From Mycolicibacterium madagascariense (GTDB lineage Bacteria > Actinomycetota > Actinomycetes > Mycobacteriales > Mycobacteriaceae), in assembly GCF_010729665.1 (NCBI RefSeq), contig NZ_AP022610.1, positions 1,798,001 to 1,862,000 of the forward strand: a stretch of 64,000 nt of DNA, in the 5' to 3' direction. Both the position numbers and the translations under genes were made by a program. The stretch's first letter is position 1, and the number at the start of each line of letters is the position of its first letter. The notes under the pieces are model-generated. The model ran no database searches and had not been told where the DNA came from. It saw only the letters and a program-made list of their open reading frames with translations. Shown here piece by piece: positions 49,269-57,066 of the stretch.

Positions 49269-50786
49269 GTGAACTCGATGGATTCTCGCGTCGGCACGAC
49301 GTTCGGCGCATACGAGCTGAGGGGCCTGCTCGGCAAGGGGGGCATGGGCGAGGTTTTTAAGGCCTTTGACACAGTCAAGGGCCGGTTCGTCGCCCTGAAG
49401 ATCTTGCCGGAGCAATTCGCGAACGACGAGGCGTTCCGAGCCCGGTTTTTGCGCGAGTCAAGCGCTGCTGCAATTCTTCAGGAGCCTCATGTCATTCCCA
49501 TCCACGATTGGGGGGAGATTGATGGCAACCTCTTCATCGATATGAGGCTCGTCCAAGGTCAGACACTGTACGAGCTGGCAGAGCACGGGCCGCTGGAGGC
49601 AGACCGTGCGGTGCGCATCGTCGATCAGATCGGGGCCGCGCTGGACGCCGCGCACGCCGAAGGCTTGATCCATCGCGACGTCAAGCCGCAGAACATCATC
49701 GTCACGTCAGCCGACTTCGCGTACCTGGTGGACTTTGGCATCGTTGCGACGCAAGGCGACACCCGGCTCACAATGGCGGGAGCTCAAATCGGCTCCTTGG
49801 CCTACATGGCCCCCGAGCGTTTCAGCGACGCTCCGTGCACGCAAGCCGCCGACATCTACTCGCTGGCCTGTGTGCTCTACGAAGCGCTCACAGGAAGCAC
49901 CCCGTACCGATCAGACAGCTTCGAGCATCTGATCTCGGCGCACCTATCGGCGCCACCGCCCCGACCAAGTGCCGTGAATCCTCGTGTCCCCACGGCGCTG
50001 GACACCGTCATTGCCCGAGGGATGGCGAAGGAACCCGACGACCGCTATGGCAGTGCCGGAGCCTTGGCTCGAGCGGCGGCTCGTGCACTACAGCCCCTCG
50101 AGCATGACGATCCATCCAGTGCGGAAACCCAGGAGGCCCCGTGCCCGGGCTCGCCGCGCGGGGGTCCATCCGATGCCAACTACCGGGATGCCCCGGGGAC
50201 CGGTGCGCCCGAGAAACCACAGTTGGAAACGGGACGTCGGTCGCCGACCCTCTTGGTAAGCGTGGGGATAGCTGCCGCTCTCCTATTGGGCGTCCTGGGC
50301 TTGGTGATCGGCATGCTCGTGACCCGGAACCCGGTTTCGACCTCGGCACAAGCACCGACGGCCGCAGTGCCCACCTACACCGTTCCCGAGTCAGCCGCGG
50401 TTACCCAAACCGTAGCCCCAGCAACAATCACGCGGACGGCAGCGCCCGAGACGATAACTCAGACGGCCACCGTCATGGCGTCCTCGACGCCGACTCCGAC
50501 CGCGATGCAAAGCCTGTCTGGCGCGACCGGTCTCGTGGCTGGTACCTGTGACGAAGGTGGCTCCTGCGGCGTGAAACAGCGGAACGCTCCTTACAACGAC
50601 GCCCCGCCGCTGTACCCCTTCGTGCTGCAAGACGGCATGTCGGTGACCGTTGTGTGCCAGGCACCCGGAGACGTGCGCGCGAGCCAGGGTCACGGATCGA
50701 GTTATTACTGGTACCGGCTCATCAACGGTGCATATGTGAATTCGGTCTACCTAAACGTGTCCACTGCCGAAATTCCGACGTGCTGA
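49269..50786 (+). CDS. Membrane Ser/Thr protein kinase 4 (group B)
   Basis: A 505-residue kinase: GKGGMGEVF, VALKILPEQF, HRDVKPQN, DFGIVATQGD and YMAPERF are intact, with Val in place of Ala after DFGI. GTG 49269 is chosen, and ATG 49278 is close; upstream in-frame sequence to 48969 is not family-like. A membrane helix (TLLVSVGIAAALLLGVLGLVIGMLV) leads to a Thr-rich stalk and a short SH3-like outer domain with three Cys (GTCDEGGSCGVKQRNAPYNDAP ... VYLNVSTAEIPTC). Its catalytic domain is very close to kinase 5. The M14 peptidase gene follows after 7 bases. Confidence 0.92.
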   Translation: MNSMDSRVGTTFGAYELRGLLGKGGMGEVFKAFDTVKGRFVALKILPEQFANDEAFRARFLRESSAAAILQEPHVIPIHDWGEIDGNLFIDMRLVQGQTLYELAEHGPLEADRAVRIVDQIGAALDAAHAEGLIHRDVKPQNIIVTSADFAYLVDFGIVATQGDTRLTMAGAQIGSLAYMAPERFSDAPCTQAADIYSLACVLYEALTGSTPYRSDSFEHLISAHLSAPPPRPSAVNPRVPTALDTVIARGMAKEPDDRYGSAGALARAAARALQPLEHDDPSSAETQEAPCPGSPRGGPSDANYRDAPGTGAPEKPQLETGRRSPTLLVSVGIAAALLLGVLGLVIGMLVTRNPVSTSAQAPTAAVPTYTVPESAAVTQTVAPATITRTAAPETITQTATVMASSTPTPTAMQSLSGATGLVAGTCDEGGSCGVKQRNAPYNDAPPLYPFVLQDGMSVTVVCQAPGDVRASQGHGSSYYWYRLINGAYVNSVYLNVSTAEIPTC

Positions 50787-50793
50787 CGGCAGC

Positions 50794-51627
50794 TTGGTGA
50801 AACGACGACCTCCAGCCGCGGTGGCTCCGTTTGTCTCATTTCTTGTCTGCGTGATTGCGGCGGGCTGCAACCAAGCGCCATCACACACGGTGACGCCAGC
50901 GACGACCACGACGATGCTTCAAACTGCGTCGCGATTAACCGTGCCGGCCACGGCGACGACGCTGGAATCTAGCCCGCCTGATACCCAAACGTGGGAAGTG
51001 GTGGGTACATCAGTGCAAGGACGCCCGATCCGATCCCTGACCATTGGCCACGGCCCGCGAAGGGTGCTATTCGTCGGGGGAATTCACGGCGACGAGCCCG
51101 AGGGTGCGTATTCAACTAGTCAGCTTCCAGCGGCGTTCACCAATGCCGGACTCGCAGAGACGGTCACCCTGACCATCCTCGAGGATGCCAATCCCGATGG
51201 CCGGGCGGCTGGCACCAGGGTCAATGCCAACGGTGTCGACATAAATCGGAACTTTCCTGCCTCGAACTTCGACCAGAACAATCCGATTTACGGCCGAGAA
51301 CCGTTGAGTCAACCCGAATCCCGCGCATTGAAGGACACGATCGACCGAGTTGATCCGAACCTCGTGATGGTCGCCCACGCATGGTCTGGTCGGAAATTCA
51401 TCAACTTCGACGGGCCAGCCCAAGAGTTGGCTGACCGCTTCTCCGCAGCCAGCGGGCTGCCCGTAGAAGCGTCGGCGTCGTTTGCTCCGACACCCGGCTC
51501 GCTGGGCAGCTACGTCGGTCGCGATCGCGGCATTCCGATCCTGACCATCGAAGTACTCAAAGGCACGGATCAACAGGTGGTCTGGGAGCAACTCCACACG
51601 GCTCTGCTCCAGGCGATCGCGGGCTGA
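50794..51627 (+). CDS. M14-family zinc carboxypeptidase, probable lipoprotein (MpaA-like)
   Basis: A 277-residue exported protein. A signal segment ends VIAAGC, a possible lipobox; a Thr-rich linker follows. The peptidase domain has zinc ligands in GGIHGDEPEG (HxxE) and VAHAWSG, the substrate Arg in VDINRNFP, and the catalytic Glu in ILTIEVLKG. The closest known type is MpaA, which trims gamma-D-Glu-diaminopimelate in murein peptides; the substrate here is inferred. TTG 50794 and GTG 50797 are both possible starts. It follows kinase 4 closely, so it is likely cotranscribed with it. Confidence 0.88.
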   Translation: MVKRRPPAAVAPFVSFLVCVIAAGCNQAPSHTVTPATTTTMLQTASRLTVPATATTLESSPPDTQTWEVVGTSVQGRPIRSLTIGHGPRRVLFVGGIHGDEPEGAYSTSQLPAAFTNAGLAETVTLTILEDANPDGRAAGTRVNANGVDINRNFPASNFDQNNPIYGREPLSQPESRALKDTIDRVDPNLVMVAHAWSGRKFINFDGPAQELADRFSAASGLPVEASASFAPTPGSLGSYVGRDRGIPILTIEVLKGTDQQVVWEQLHTALLQAIAG

Positions 51628-51782
51628 CGACGTCCAGGGCAGCTTGGTCATGTCGCGACGAATGCTGGACAAGGCTCGGGATGAGCGGTCGCTGCTCTGT
51701 GCCTCTGGTGCCCCTAAAGATGGCACCCATGTAACGACCAACTAGAACCGGCTGCTTGGAACCGGAATGTCTTGACTGACCG

Positions 51783-53381
51783 TCAGTAGCGCGCTGTGCT
51801 TCCGGGAACGGGATGAGTGCTGCTGATCAGCTTGGCATAGCAGTGATTTGAGTCAAAACCCTCCGCCATACACCATTGCAGCGCACCGTCTGCATCGTTG
51901 AATGTGACCGGCACGATCGTGACCCAGAAGTTCGGGGCATCGAAAGTGGACCAGTCGCCCGACCATAGCAATCGCGCGCCGAAGCGCTGCCTTAGTTGCA
52001 GATGCTCCTGCAGCGTCAAGGCGTTTCCCCAAACAACGCCCTCGTCTACGACACCTGGGCGTTTCGAACTCAACTGCGGGACCCATCGTTCTGCGACTGA
52101 GGTGGCTACGAACGGATGGTCAGCGTCTGCAATCTGTCGCAATTGTTGGTAGCCAGAGGCTTCGGGGTCGAGCGGTGGAGGGGTGGTCATCGTTGAGGTG
52201 ACCGTCGGCACCGGCGCCGAGACACTTTGATAGGCGGGCGGTAACGAGACCGACGCACTTGAGGAGGCGACACTCAGTGGCGGCGCTGAAGTCGTATTTT
52301 GGGCTGTGTTTCTCGTAACGAGGATGCCGACCACGACACCAATCGCGCCTAGGAGCAAAGCGCAGGTCACCCCGATCACCGCCAAAGGGACGAGCCCAAA
52401 TCGAGAACCGGACGCGGTCGACGTTTCGGACGGCGAACTGGCCCCATTGCCACTACCACTGCTCGGCATATTTGCCGCATTATCGCCTTCGGCGGCAGAT
52501 TCGCGCGGCCTCTCCGTGGTATCGGAGTCGGGGTCGACGTCTCCTAGGGTATTTGCCTGCAAGGCGCGTTGCGCGGCTCGGCCCAAGGCACCCGCACTCC
52601 CGTATCGATCGTCCGGTTCTTTCGCCATACCGCGGGCGATGACGCCGTCCATTGCTAACGGGACACGTCGATTTCCCACACTCGGACGTGGTGGTGCAGC
52701 GGTGATGTGCCCGGCGATAAGCCGTTCGTAGCTGTCCGCAGGAAAGGGATTGTCGCCGGTCAGCGCCTCATAGAGGACGCACGCTAGCGAATAGACGTCG
52801 ACGGCGGAAGTGCACCGCTCGTCACTGAAGCGTTCGGGAGCCATGTAGGCGAGAGAGCCAATTTGAGTTCCATCCATCGTCAACCGACTGTCACCCATCG
52901 CTTCGGCGATGCCAAAATCGACGAGGTAGGCGAAACCAGCGGACGTGACGATGATGTTTTGTGGCTTGACGTCGCGGTGAATCAGCCCCTCGGCGTGCGC
53001 TGCGTCTAGGGCTGCAGCGACCTGTTCGATGATCGAGACGGCTCGATCTGGTTCGAGAGGGCCTGTCCGTGTCAGCTCCTGAAGTGTCTGACCTCGGATC
53101 AGTCGCATATCGATGAACAGGCGCCCGTCGATCTCACCCCAGTCATGGATGGGCACGACGTGGGGCTCTTGAAGAATTGCGGCAGAACGAGATTCGCGTG
53201 AGAAGCGTTCCCGAAACCGTTCGTCGTCGGAAAATTGGTCAGGGAGGATCTTCAGCGCGACGGCTCTACCCTTGTCGTTGTCGAACGCTTCATAAACCTC
53301 GCCCATTCCGCCCTTGCCGAGCAGAGCGATCAGATGGTATTTGCCGAAATTAGTGCCGGCACGCGAGTTCGTCGCTGTCAA
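51783..53381 (-). CDS. Membrane Ser/Thr protein kinase 5 (group B)
   Basis: A 532-residue kinase closely matching kinase 4 in the catalytic part: GKGGMGEVYEAFDNDKGRAV, HRDVKPQN, DFGIAEAMGD, TQIGSLAYMAPERFSDE. The start is TTG, placed where kinases 3 and 4 begin; no better codon lies near. The membrane helix is FGLVPLAVIGVTCALLLGAIGVVVGILV. The outer domain of about 130 residues (YQQLRQIADADHPFVATSVAERWVP...) has two Cys (WCMAEGFDSNHCY) and is unrelated to those of the other four kinases. It converges with the M14 gene. Confidence 0.92.
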   Translation of the reverse strand: MTATNSRAGTNFGKYHLIALLGKGGMGEVYEAFDNDKGRAVALKILPDQFSDDERFRERFSRESRSAAILQEPHVVPIHDWGEIDGRLFIDMRLIRGQTLQELTRTGPLEPDRAVSIIEQVAAALDAAHAEGLIHRDVKPQNIIVTSAGFAYLVDFGIAEAMGDSRLTMDGTQIGSLAYMAPERFSDERCTSAVDVYSLACVLYEALTGDNPFPADSYERLIAGHITAAPPRPSVGNRRVPLAMDGVIARGMAKEPDDRYGSAGALGRAAQRALQANTLGDVDPDSDTTERPRESAAEGDNAANMPSSGSGNGASSPSETSTASGSRFGLVPLAVIGVTCALLLGAIGVVVGILVTRNTAQNTTSAPPLSVASSSASVSLPPAYQSVSAPVPTVTSTMTTPPPLDPEASGYQQLRQIADADHPFVATSVAERWVPQLSSKRPGVVDEGVVWGNALTLQEHLQLRQRFGARLLWSGDWSTFDAPNFWVTIVPVTFNDADGALQWCMAEGFDSNHCYAKLISSTHPVPGSTARY

Positions 53382-53865
53382 CGCCCGGGGACCTCGCGAC
53401 GGGCGGGTGCAATGCCGATAATCATGATTGCTGCTCGTGCACCCCGTTAAACCCCTTACTTGATCAGCGGAGCGGCCTCAAACGGAACCGCGACGCTCAA
53501 GTCAACGAGCATATCGTGCGTGACGCCGATTTTCCGAGGTTCAGGGCCGCCTGCAGCGAACCAGCAATGACGATCTAAACTAGCTCAACCTCACCCGTGC
53601 AGACTCACTTCATTAGGGATCGGGTCGGATGACGAGCGGCCGAACGATCTAGTACGCCATCTAGAGAGAGCTGTGCGCGGTACCCCTCTTGGTGCCACTT
53701 TTGCTAGCTCTTCGGGTAGACCGTCTGTGGGCGCGATAGCTGCTGGTTCGGAAACACCGCAAATTCGAGTCAGGGCGGTTCGGCCCTCAGCAGCCAGCCG
53801 GCTCCGGATCAACTAAGCCGGGACCGACGCCAACTCGCCAATGACACTCGTCGCCGACCACCAGC
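53382..53865. other. Stretch without a recognised gene, likely island right border
   Basis: These 484 bases hold only short frames, the best being a 73-codon minus-strand frame at 53591-53812 with no recognised domain. Base composition is mixed and less G+C-rich than the GGDEF gene beyond. No copy of the tmRNA 3' end and no integrase remnant was recognised. The upstream region of kinase 5 lies at its left end. Confidence 0.55.
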
Positions 53866-55149
53866 TCAGGACGGCGGAGGAAACGGCTGACGACCCCGCC
53901 CGGTCCCCGGTCGTCGATGTGTTGGCGGACAATCGGATTCGACGATGCGGGGGGTCTGGTCGACCTCGTTGAGGTCGACGTAGGCGACGCGGTTGCGGCC
54001 AGCCTTCTTGGCTCGGTAGAGCGCGGTGTCGGCGGCGTGCAGCATGGCGGAGATGACTCGTTCGGCGGCGCCCGACCGGCTCATGGCCGCAGCGTCGAGA
54101 ACGCCGGCGGCGACGCCGATGCTGGCGGTCAGGGGGACGGCGTCGTCGGGACGGTGAATTCCGGTCCGGATCGTGTGGGCGAGGGCGGTCAACTCCTCGA
54201 GATCCAGTTCGGCCACGACGGCGAACTCGTCGCCGCCGGTACGGGCCAGCACGCCCCGGCTGCCGACGGCGTCGGCGAGCCGACGCGCCGCCAACTGCAG
54301 GACGTCGTCGCCGACGCGGTGACCGTGGGTGTCGTTGATGGCCTTGTATTCGTCGATGTCGACGAACAGCATCCCGACGGGCCCGCGACTGGCCTCGACC
54401 GTCGCCCTGGCCCAGTGGGTGAACCCGCGCCGATTCCACAGCTGGGTCAGCGGATCCTGATGGGCGTGGACGAGCGTGTCGCGGATGGCGCGGCGCACGC
54501 CGGTGGCGAACATGCTCTCCAACAGCACGGTCCCGTTGACCACGACGATCGCCACCAGGAAGCGGCCGACGGTGGACGCGACGTCGTACTCACCCGTCCG
54601 GTAGGTCATCACGGTCAGCACGGTGATGACCGTGGTGGTGATGGCGATGTGGAGGTTGCGGGTGGCAGGGGAACAGAAGTAGGCGGCATAGGCCGACAGG
54701 ATCGCCAGCAGCGGCGTGCCGGACAGGGCGGCCTCGGGGCTCGTGAGGGTGAACAGCACGATGCTCACCCCGGCGTCGCCGTAGAGGACGAACAGCGTGC
54801 TGAGGGCCCTCGGCGCGCTGCGGCGGGTCCACCAGATCGGGGCGAGGTGCGAGCGCGCGATGATGACGCCCACCGGGAGGGTCGACACCACGACCACGAT
54901 CACCACGGCCCGCGCAGCCGCCGAGGCGGGGCCCTCCCTGCCGCACATCATGACCGCGGCGATGAGGCCGAACGTCGGCACCATGGCCGAGATGGAGTAG
55001 CGGATCCGCCGCTCGGGCACCCGCAGGCTGGCTTCGACGAGGCCCAATTCGCGCTGCCCGCCGATGAGCCCGGGGTCGCGCGCAGCACCGCTTGCCGAAT
55101 GCCCCGGTTCGGCCGTGGGGCGGCGTTGCCTGCCAAACCTGTGGCGCAC
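53866..55149 (-). CDS. Membrane diguanylate cyclase (GGDEF domain)
   Basis: A protein of about 427 residues with six predicted membrane helices followed by a GGDEF domain. Key segments are DPLTQLWNRRGFTHWAR, FVDIDEYKAINDTHGHRVGDDVLQ and the intact active site RTGGDEFAVVAEL, so it should make cyclic di-GMP. The RxxD inhibitory site normally five residues upstream is absent. No EAL domain is attached. GTG 55149 has GGGAGGGG eight bases upstream; the open frame reaches GTG 55212. The high-GC codon use matches the chromosome rather than the kinase block. Confidence 0.92.
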   Translation of the reverse strand: MRHRFGRQRRPTAEPGHSASGAARDPGLIGGQRELGLVEASLRVPERRIRYSISAMVPTFGLIAAVMMCGREGPASAAARAVVIVVVVSTLPVGVIIARSHLAPIWWTRRSAPRALSTLFVLYGDAGVSIVLFTLTSPEAALSGTPLLAILSAYAAYFCSPATRNLHIAITTTVITVLTVMTYRTGEYDVASTVGRFLVAIVVVNGTVLLESMFATGVRRAIRDTLVHAHQDPLTQLWNRRGFTHWARATVEASRGPVGMLFVDIDEYKAINDTHGHRVGDDVLQLAARRLADAVGSRGVLARTGGDEFAVVAELDLEELTALAHTIRTGIHRPDDAVPLTASIGVAAGVLDAAAMSRSGAAERVISAMLHAADTALYRAKKAGRNRVAYVDLNEVDQTPRIVESDCPPTHRRPGTGRGRQPFPPPS

Positions 55150-55495
55150 GCGGGTCACCCCCTCCCACGTCGAGTATGCGCTGACGACATGTCCAGGTCG
55201 GCCTATCGCCACGACTCGACGCGCATCTCCTTCACAGGTTGCTGGCAGGACAACCGAGCAGGTTGGTCTAGTTCGCTAGACGAGAGTGTAGCCACTGCGG
55301 AGGCAAACATACAGTGGTGCGTTGAGTCATTGGCGTAGAACGCATTTCGGGCGATTGGAGCACCCAGTCGCGTAGGTAGGGCCGTGCGGTCGCCGCGCTG
55401 CCGCGCATTCGACGGGGCGGCCGCGGCGGGCGAATGACCGTTTGCCGACCCGGGCGTCGGTGACTGCCGCCCCGCGGTGTGAGACGCGTGCAGAG
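55150..55495. other. Non-coding stretch upstream of the diguanylate cyclase gene
   Basis: No gene was recognised here. It separates the GGDEF gene start from the 3' end of the small membrane protein gene and must hold the GGDEF promoter. No clear operator or terminator hairpin was seen. Confidence 0.6.
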
Positions 55496-55819
55496 CTAGC
55501 GCAGGGGTGAGGCGTCACCGAGCGCCGAGGTTCGGTATCCGAGAGTTCGCTCGGCGCGACGTGCGGTGCGGGTCGCCCGACGGCTGACGTGCGCTGCGTA
55601 GCCGACGCCCACGATGGTGGCCAGGCCGCGGGTGCGTGGCAGGCGAATGCCCAGACCCACCAGAGTCAGCACGGCCCCGTTGACGTAGGTCTGCAGCCGC
55701 GTCCGTCGCGGAAACACGCGGCGCGCCAAGGGGTCGAACAGGTGGGGGTTGGCCAGCTGGGCCACCCCGATGGCGGCGAGGACGAGCCCGGCCACCCGGG
55801 CGTTGGCGCGGCGCCTCAT
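55496..55819 (-). CDS. Small membrane protein of unknown function
   Basis: A 107-residue protein with two or three hydrophobic segments (VAGLVLAAIGVAQLANPHLF, VNGAVLTLVGLGIRL) and a very basic C-terminal tail (SRRATRTARRAER). The layout is reminiscent of DoxX-like small membrane proteins, but no signature residue supports that. It lies 57 bases behind the MpaB-type gene on the same strand. Confidence 0.7.
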   Translation of the reverse strand: MRRRANARVAGLVLAAIGVAQLANPHLFDPLARRVFPRRTRLQTYVNGAVLTLVGLGIRLPRTRGLATIVGVGYAAHVSRRATRTARRAERTLGYRTSALGDASPLR

Positions 55820-55876
55820 GCCAAGGCCTCTGCTGGCTCGATCACTTTGGGCGACAGCATGATTGGTCGGAACGCG

Positions 55877-56953
55877 TCATCGCATCGAGCCCAGAATCGG
55901 CTCGGATTCGATGAGCCCCTCGTCGCTGGGAGCGATGCGCTCGCCGAACACGCGGGCAGCCTGGCGGGCGCGAAGGTCTTGATGAGCGACGGCGGGGGCG
56001 TCGAAACCGTACCGGCTACGGGCGTCGGCGGGCGTGAGGATCTCCGGGCTCACCGGTGGCACTCCGAGCAGAATGGGTGCGGCGATCGGCACGGTCGACG
56101 GGGAGAGCAGGCCCAACAGCAGCACCTGGCCGCGGGGGCTGAGCTTGGCGAGGTGAAACGCCGTCCACAGCACCGGGCGGACCAGCACGTCGACGATGCG
56201 GGGTTGGGCGATGCCGCTCATCTGCCGCATCCAGTGGGGCATCGTCGCAATGGTGCCCGCCCGAAGGACTTCCGCCGCGATGCGGGCCACCGGGCGGGCG
56301 GCCTTGGGCAGGGGCGGCATCATCACCTTGGCGTTCAGTAGGTGGTTCATCGCCTCCACCGCGATCTCGCTGGCCGCCAACTGCGGCCGCATCCGTTCGA
56401 AGTAATGGCGCACGCCCTCGCGGGTGCGGGGCACGTCCTGCGGTGAGCAGGTCTGGAATTCGGCGGCGACGGCGCATTCCTGCCAGTACCGGGCCTCGTC
56501 GTCCGCGGAGAGGGGCCCCGGTCCGTACTTCTCGTAGCAGTAGAGGATCGAGTGCCAGGCGGTCAGGTGGATCCACAGCTGCGAGTCGGGATCGTTCGCG
56601 TCGTAGCGACCGCCGCCATAGGGTTCCGTGCCGATCGCCTTGGAGTGGATCTTCACCAACACGTCTGCGGCAGTGGCAGTTTGGCGAGATCCGCCGAACG
56701 CGACCATGGCGAAGTAACGCACGGTGCGGTCATAGCGGGTGCGCGGGCGCCGGTAGATGTCGTGCGTCTCGTCGACCGCCGCGACCAGGTTGGGGTCCAA
56801 TTCCTCGACCACGACGGCTCGCTGGAATCCCACCGTGAGCGAGGACGGATAACTCCACACCCTCCAGGTCACCGAGTCGGGGCCGAAGAAGCCGTAGTCC
56901 TGGTGCGGGGTGACGTCCGGGGTTCGCAGCGAGGTGCGGATGGCTTTGCTCAT
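55877..56953 (-). CDS. MpaB-family (DUF2236) oxygenase-like protein
   Basis: A 358-residue DUF2236 protein: GFFGPDSVTWRVWSYPSSLTVGFQRAVVVEELDPNLVAAVDE, the repeated HSKAIGTE... segment and LWIHLTAWHSILYCYEKYGPGPLSADDEARYWQE, whose His residues match the b-type haem or latex-oxygenase-like family. Members are common in mycobacteria and mostly uncharacterised. ATG 56953 (MSKAIRTSLRTPDVTP) is preferred to a start 8 codons earlier, which lies closer to the operator. A twin palindrome directly upstream suggests TetR control. Confidence 0.88.
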   Translation of the reverse strand: MSKAIRTSLRTPDVTPHQDYGFFGPDSVTWRVWSYPSSLTVGFQRAVVVEELDPNLVAAVDETHDIYRRPRTRYDRTVRYFAMVAFGGSRQTATAADVLVKIHSKAIGTEPYGGGRYDANDPDSQLWIHLTAWHSILYCYEKYGPGPLSADDEARYWQECAVAAEFQTCSPQDVPRTREGVRHYFERMRPQLAASEIAVEAMNHLLNAKVMMPPLPKAARPVARIAAEVLRAGTIATMPHWMRQMSGIAQPRIVDVLVRPVLWTAFHLAKLSPRGQVLLLGLLSPSTVPIAAPILLGVPPVSPEILTPADARSRYGFDAPAVAHQDLRARQAARVFGERIAPSDEGLIESEPILGSMR

Positions 56954-56971
56954 CGCTCGACCATAGACGAA

Positions 56972-57014
56972 GAACATTCATCTGTGAAGGAAAAAGATTC
57001 ACCGATGAATGTTC
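56972..57014. promoter_or_regulatory. Twin TTCAnnnnTGAA operator upstream of the MpaB-family gene
   Basis: An 11-bp perfect inverted repeat, GAACATTCATC (56972-56982) and GATGAATGTTC (57004-57014), contains two smaller palindromes. These are TTCATCTGTGAA (56977-56988) and TTCACCGATGAA (56998-57009), with centres 21 bp apart, two helical turns. This is the geometry of a TetR-type double operator. No TetR gene is adjacent in this window. It starts 19 bases before the gene's ATG. Confidence 0.7.
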
Positions 57015-57066
57015 TATCGTTGGCACGCGTGGGTAGCGGGGGACTTCCGACTCGTCGATCGAGTGG

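Larger units (their letters stand above)
38752..53865. other. Putative genomic island behind ssrA: five Ser/Thr kinases and envelope hydrolases
   Basis: From just behind ssrA to about the GGDEF gene, the coding regions use more A/T-ending codons than those on either side. They hold no gene recognised from the conserved mycobacterial block that precedes ssrA. The content is five Hanks-type kinases with seven envelope-associated proteins between them. No integrase, transposase or repeat of the tmRNA 3' end was found, so the exact right border and the transfer mechanism are unknown. Borders given are the outermost reasonable ones. Confidence 0.5.

Noticed and set aside
53591..53812. 73-codon minus-strand frame near the island edge
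   Set aside because: No recognised domain or good ribosome-binding site was found. An overlapping plus-strand frame is equally open, so neither can be supported.
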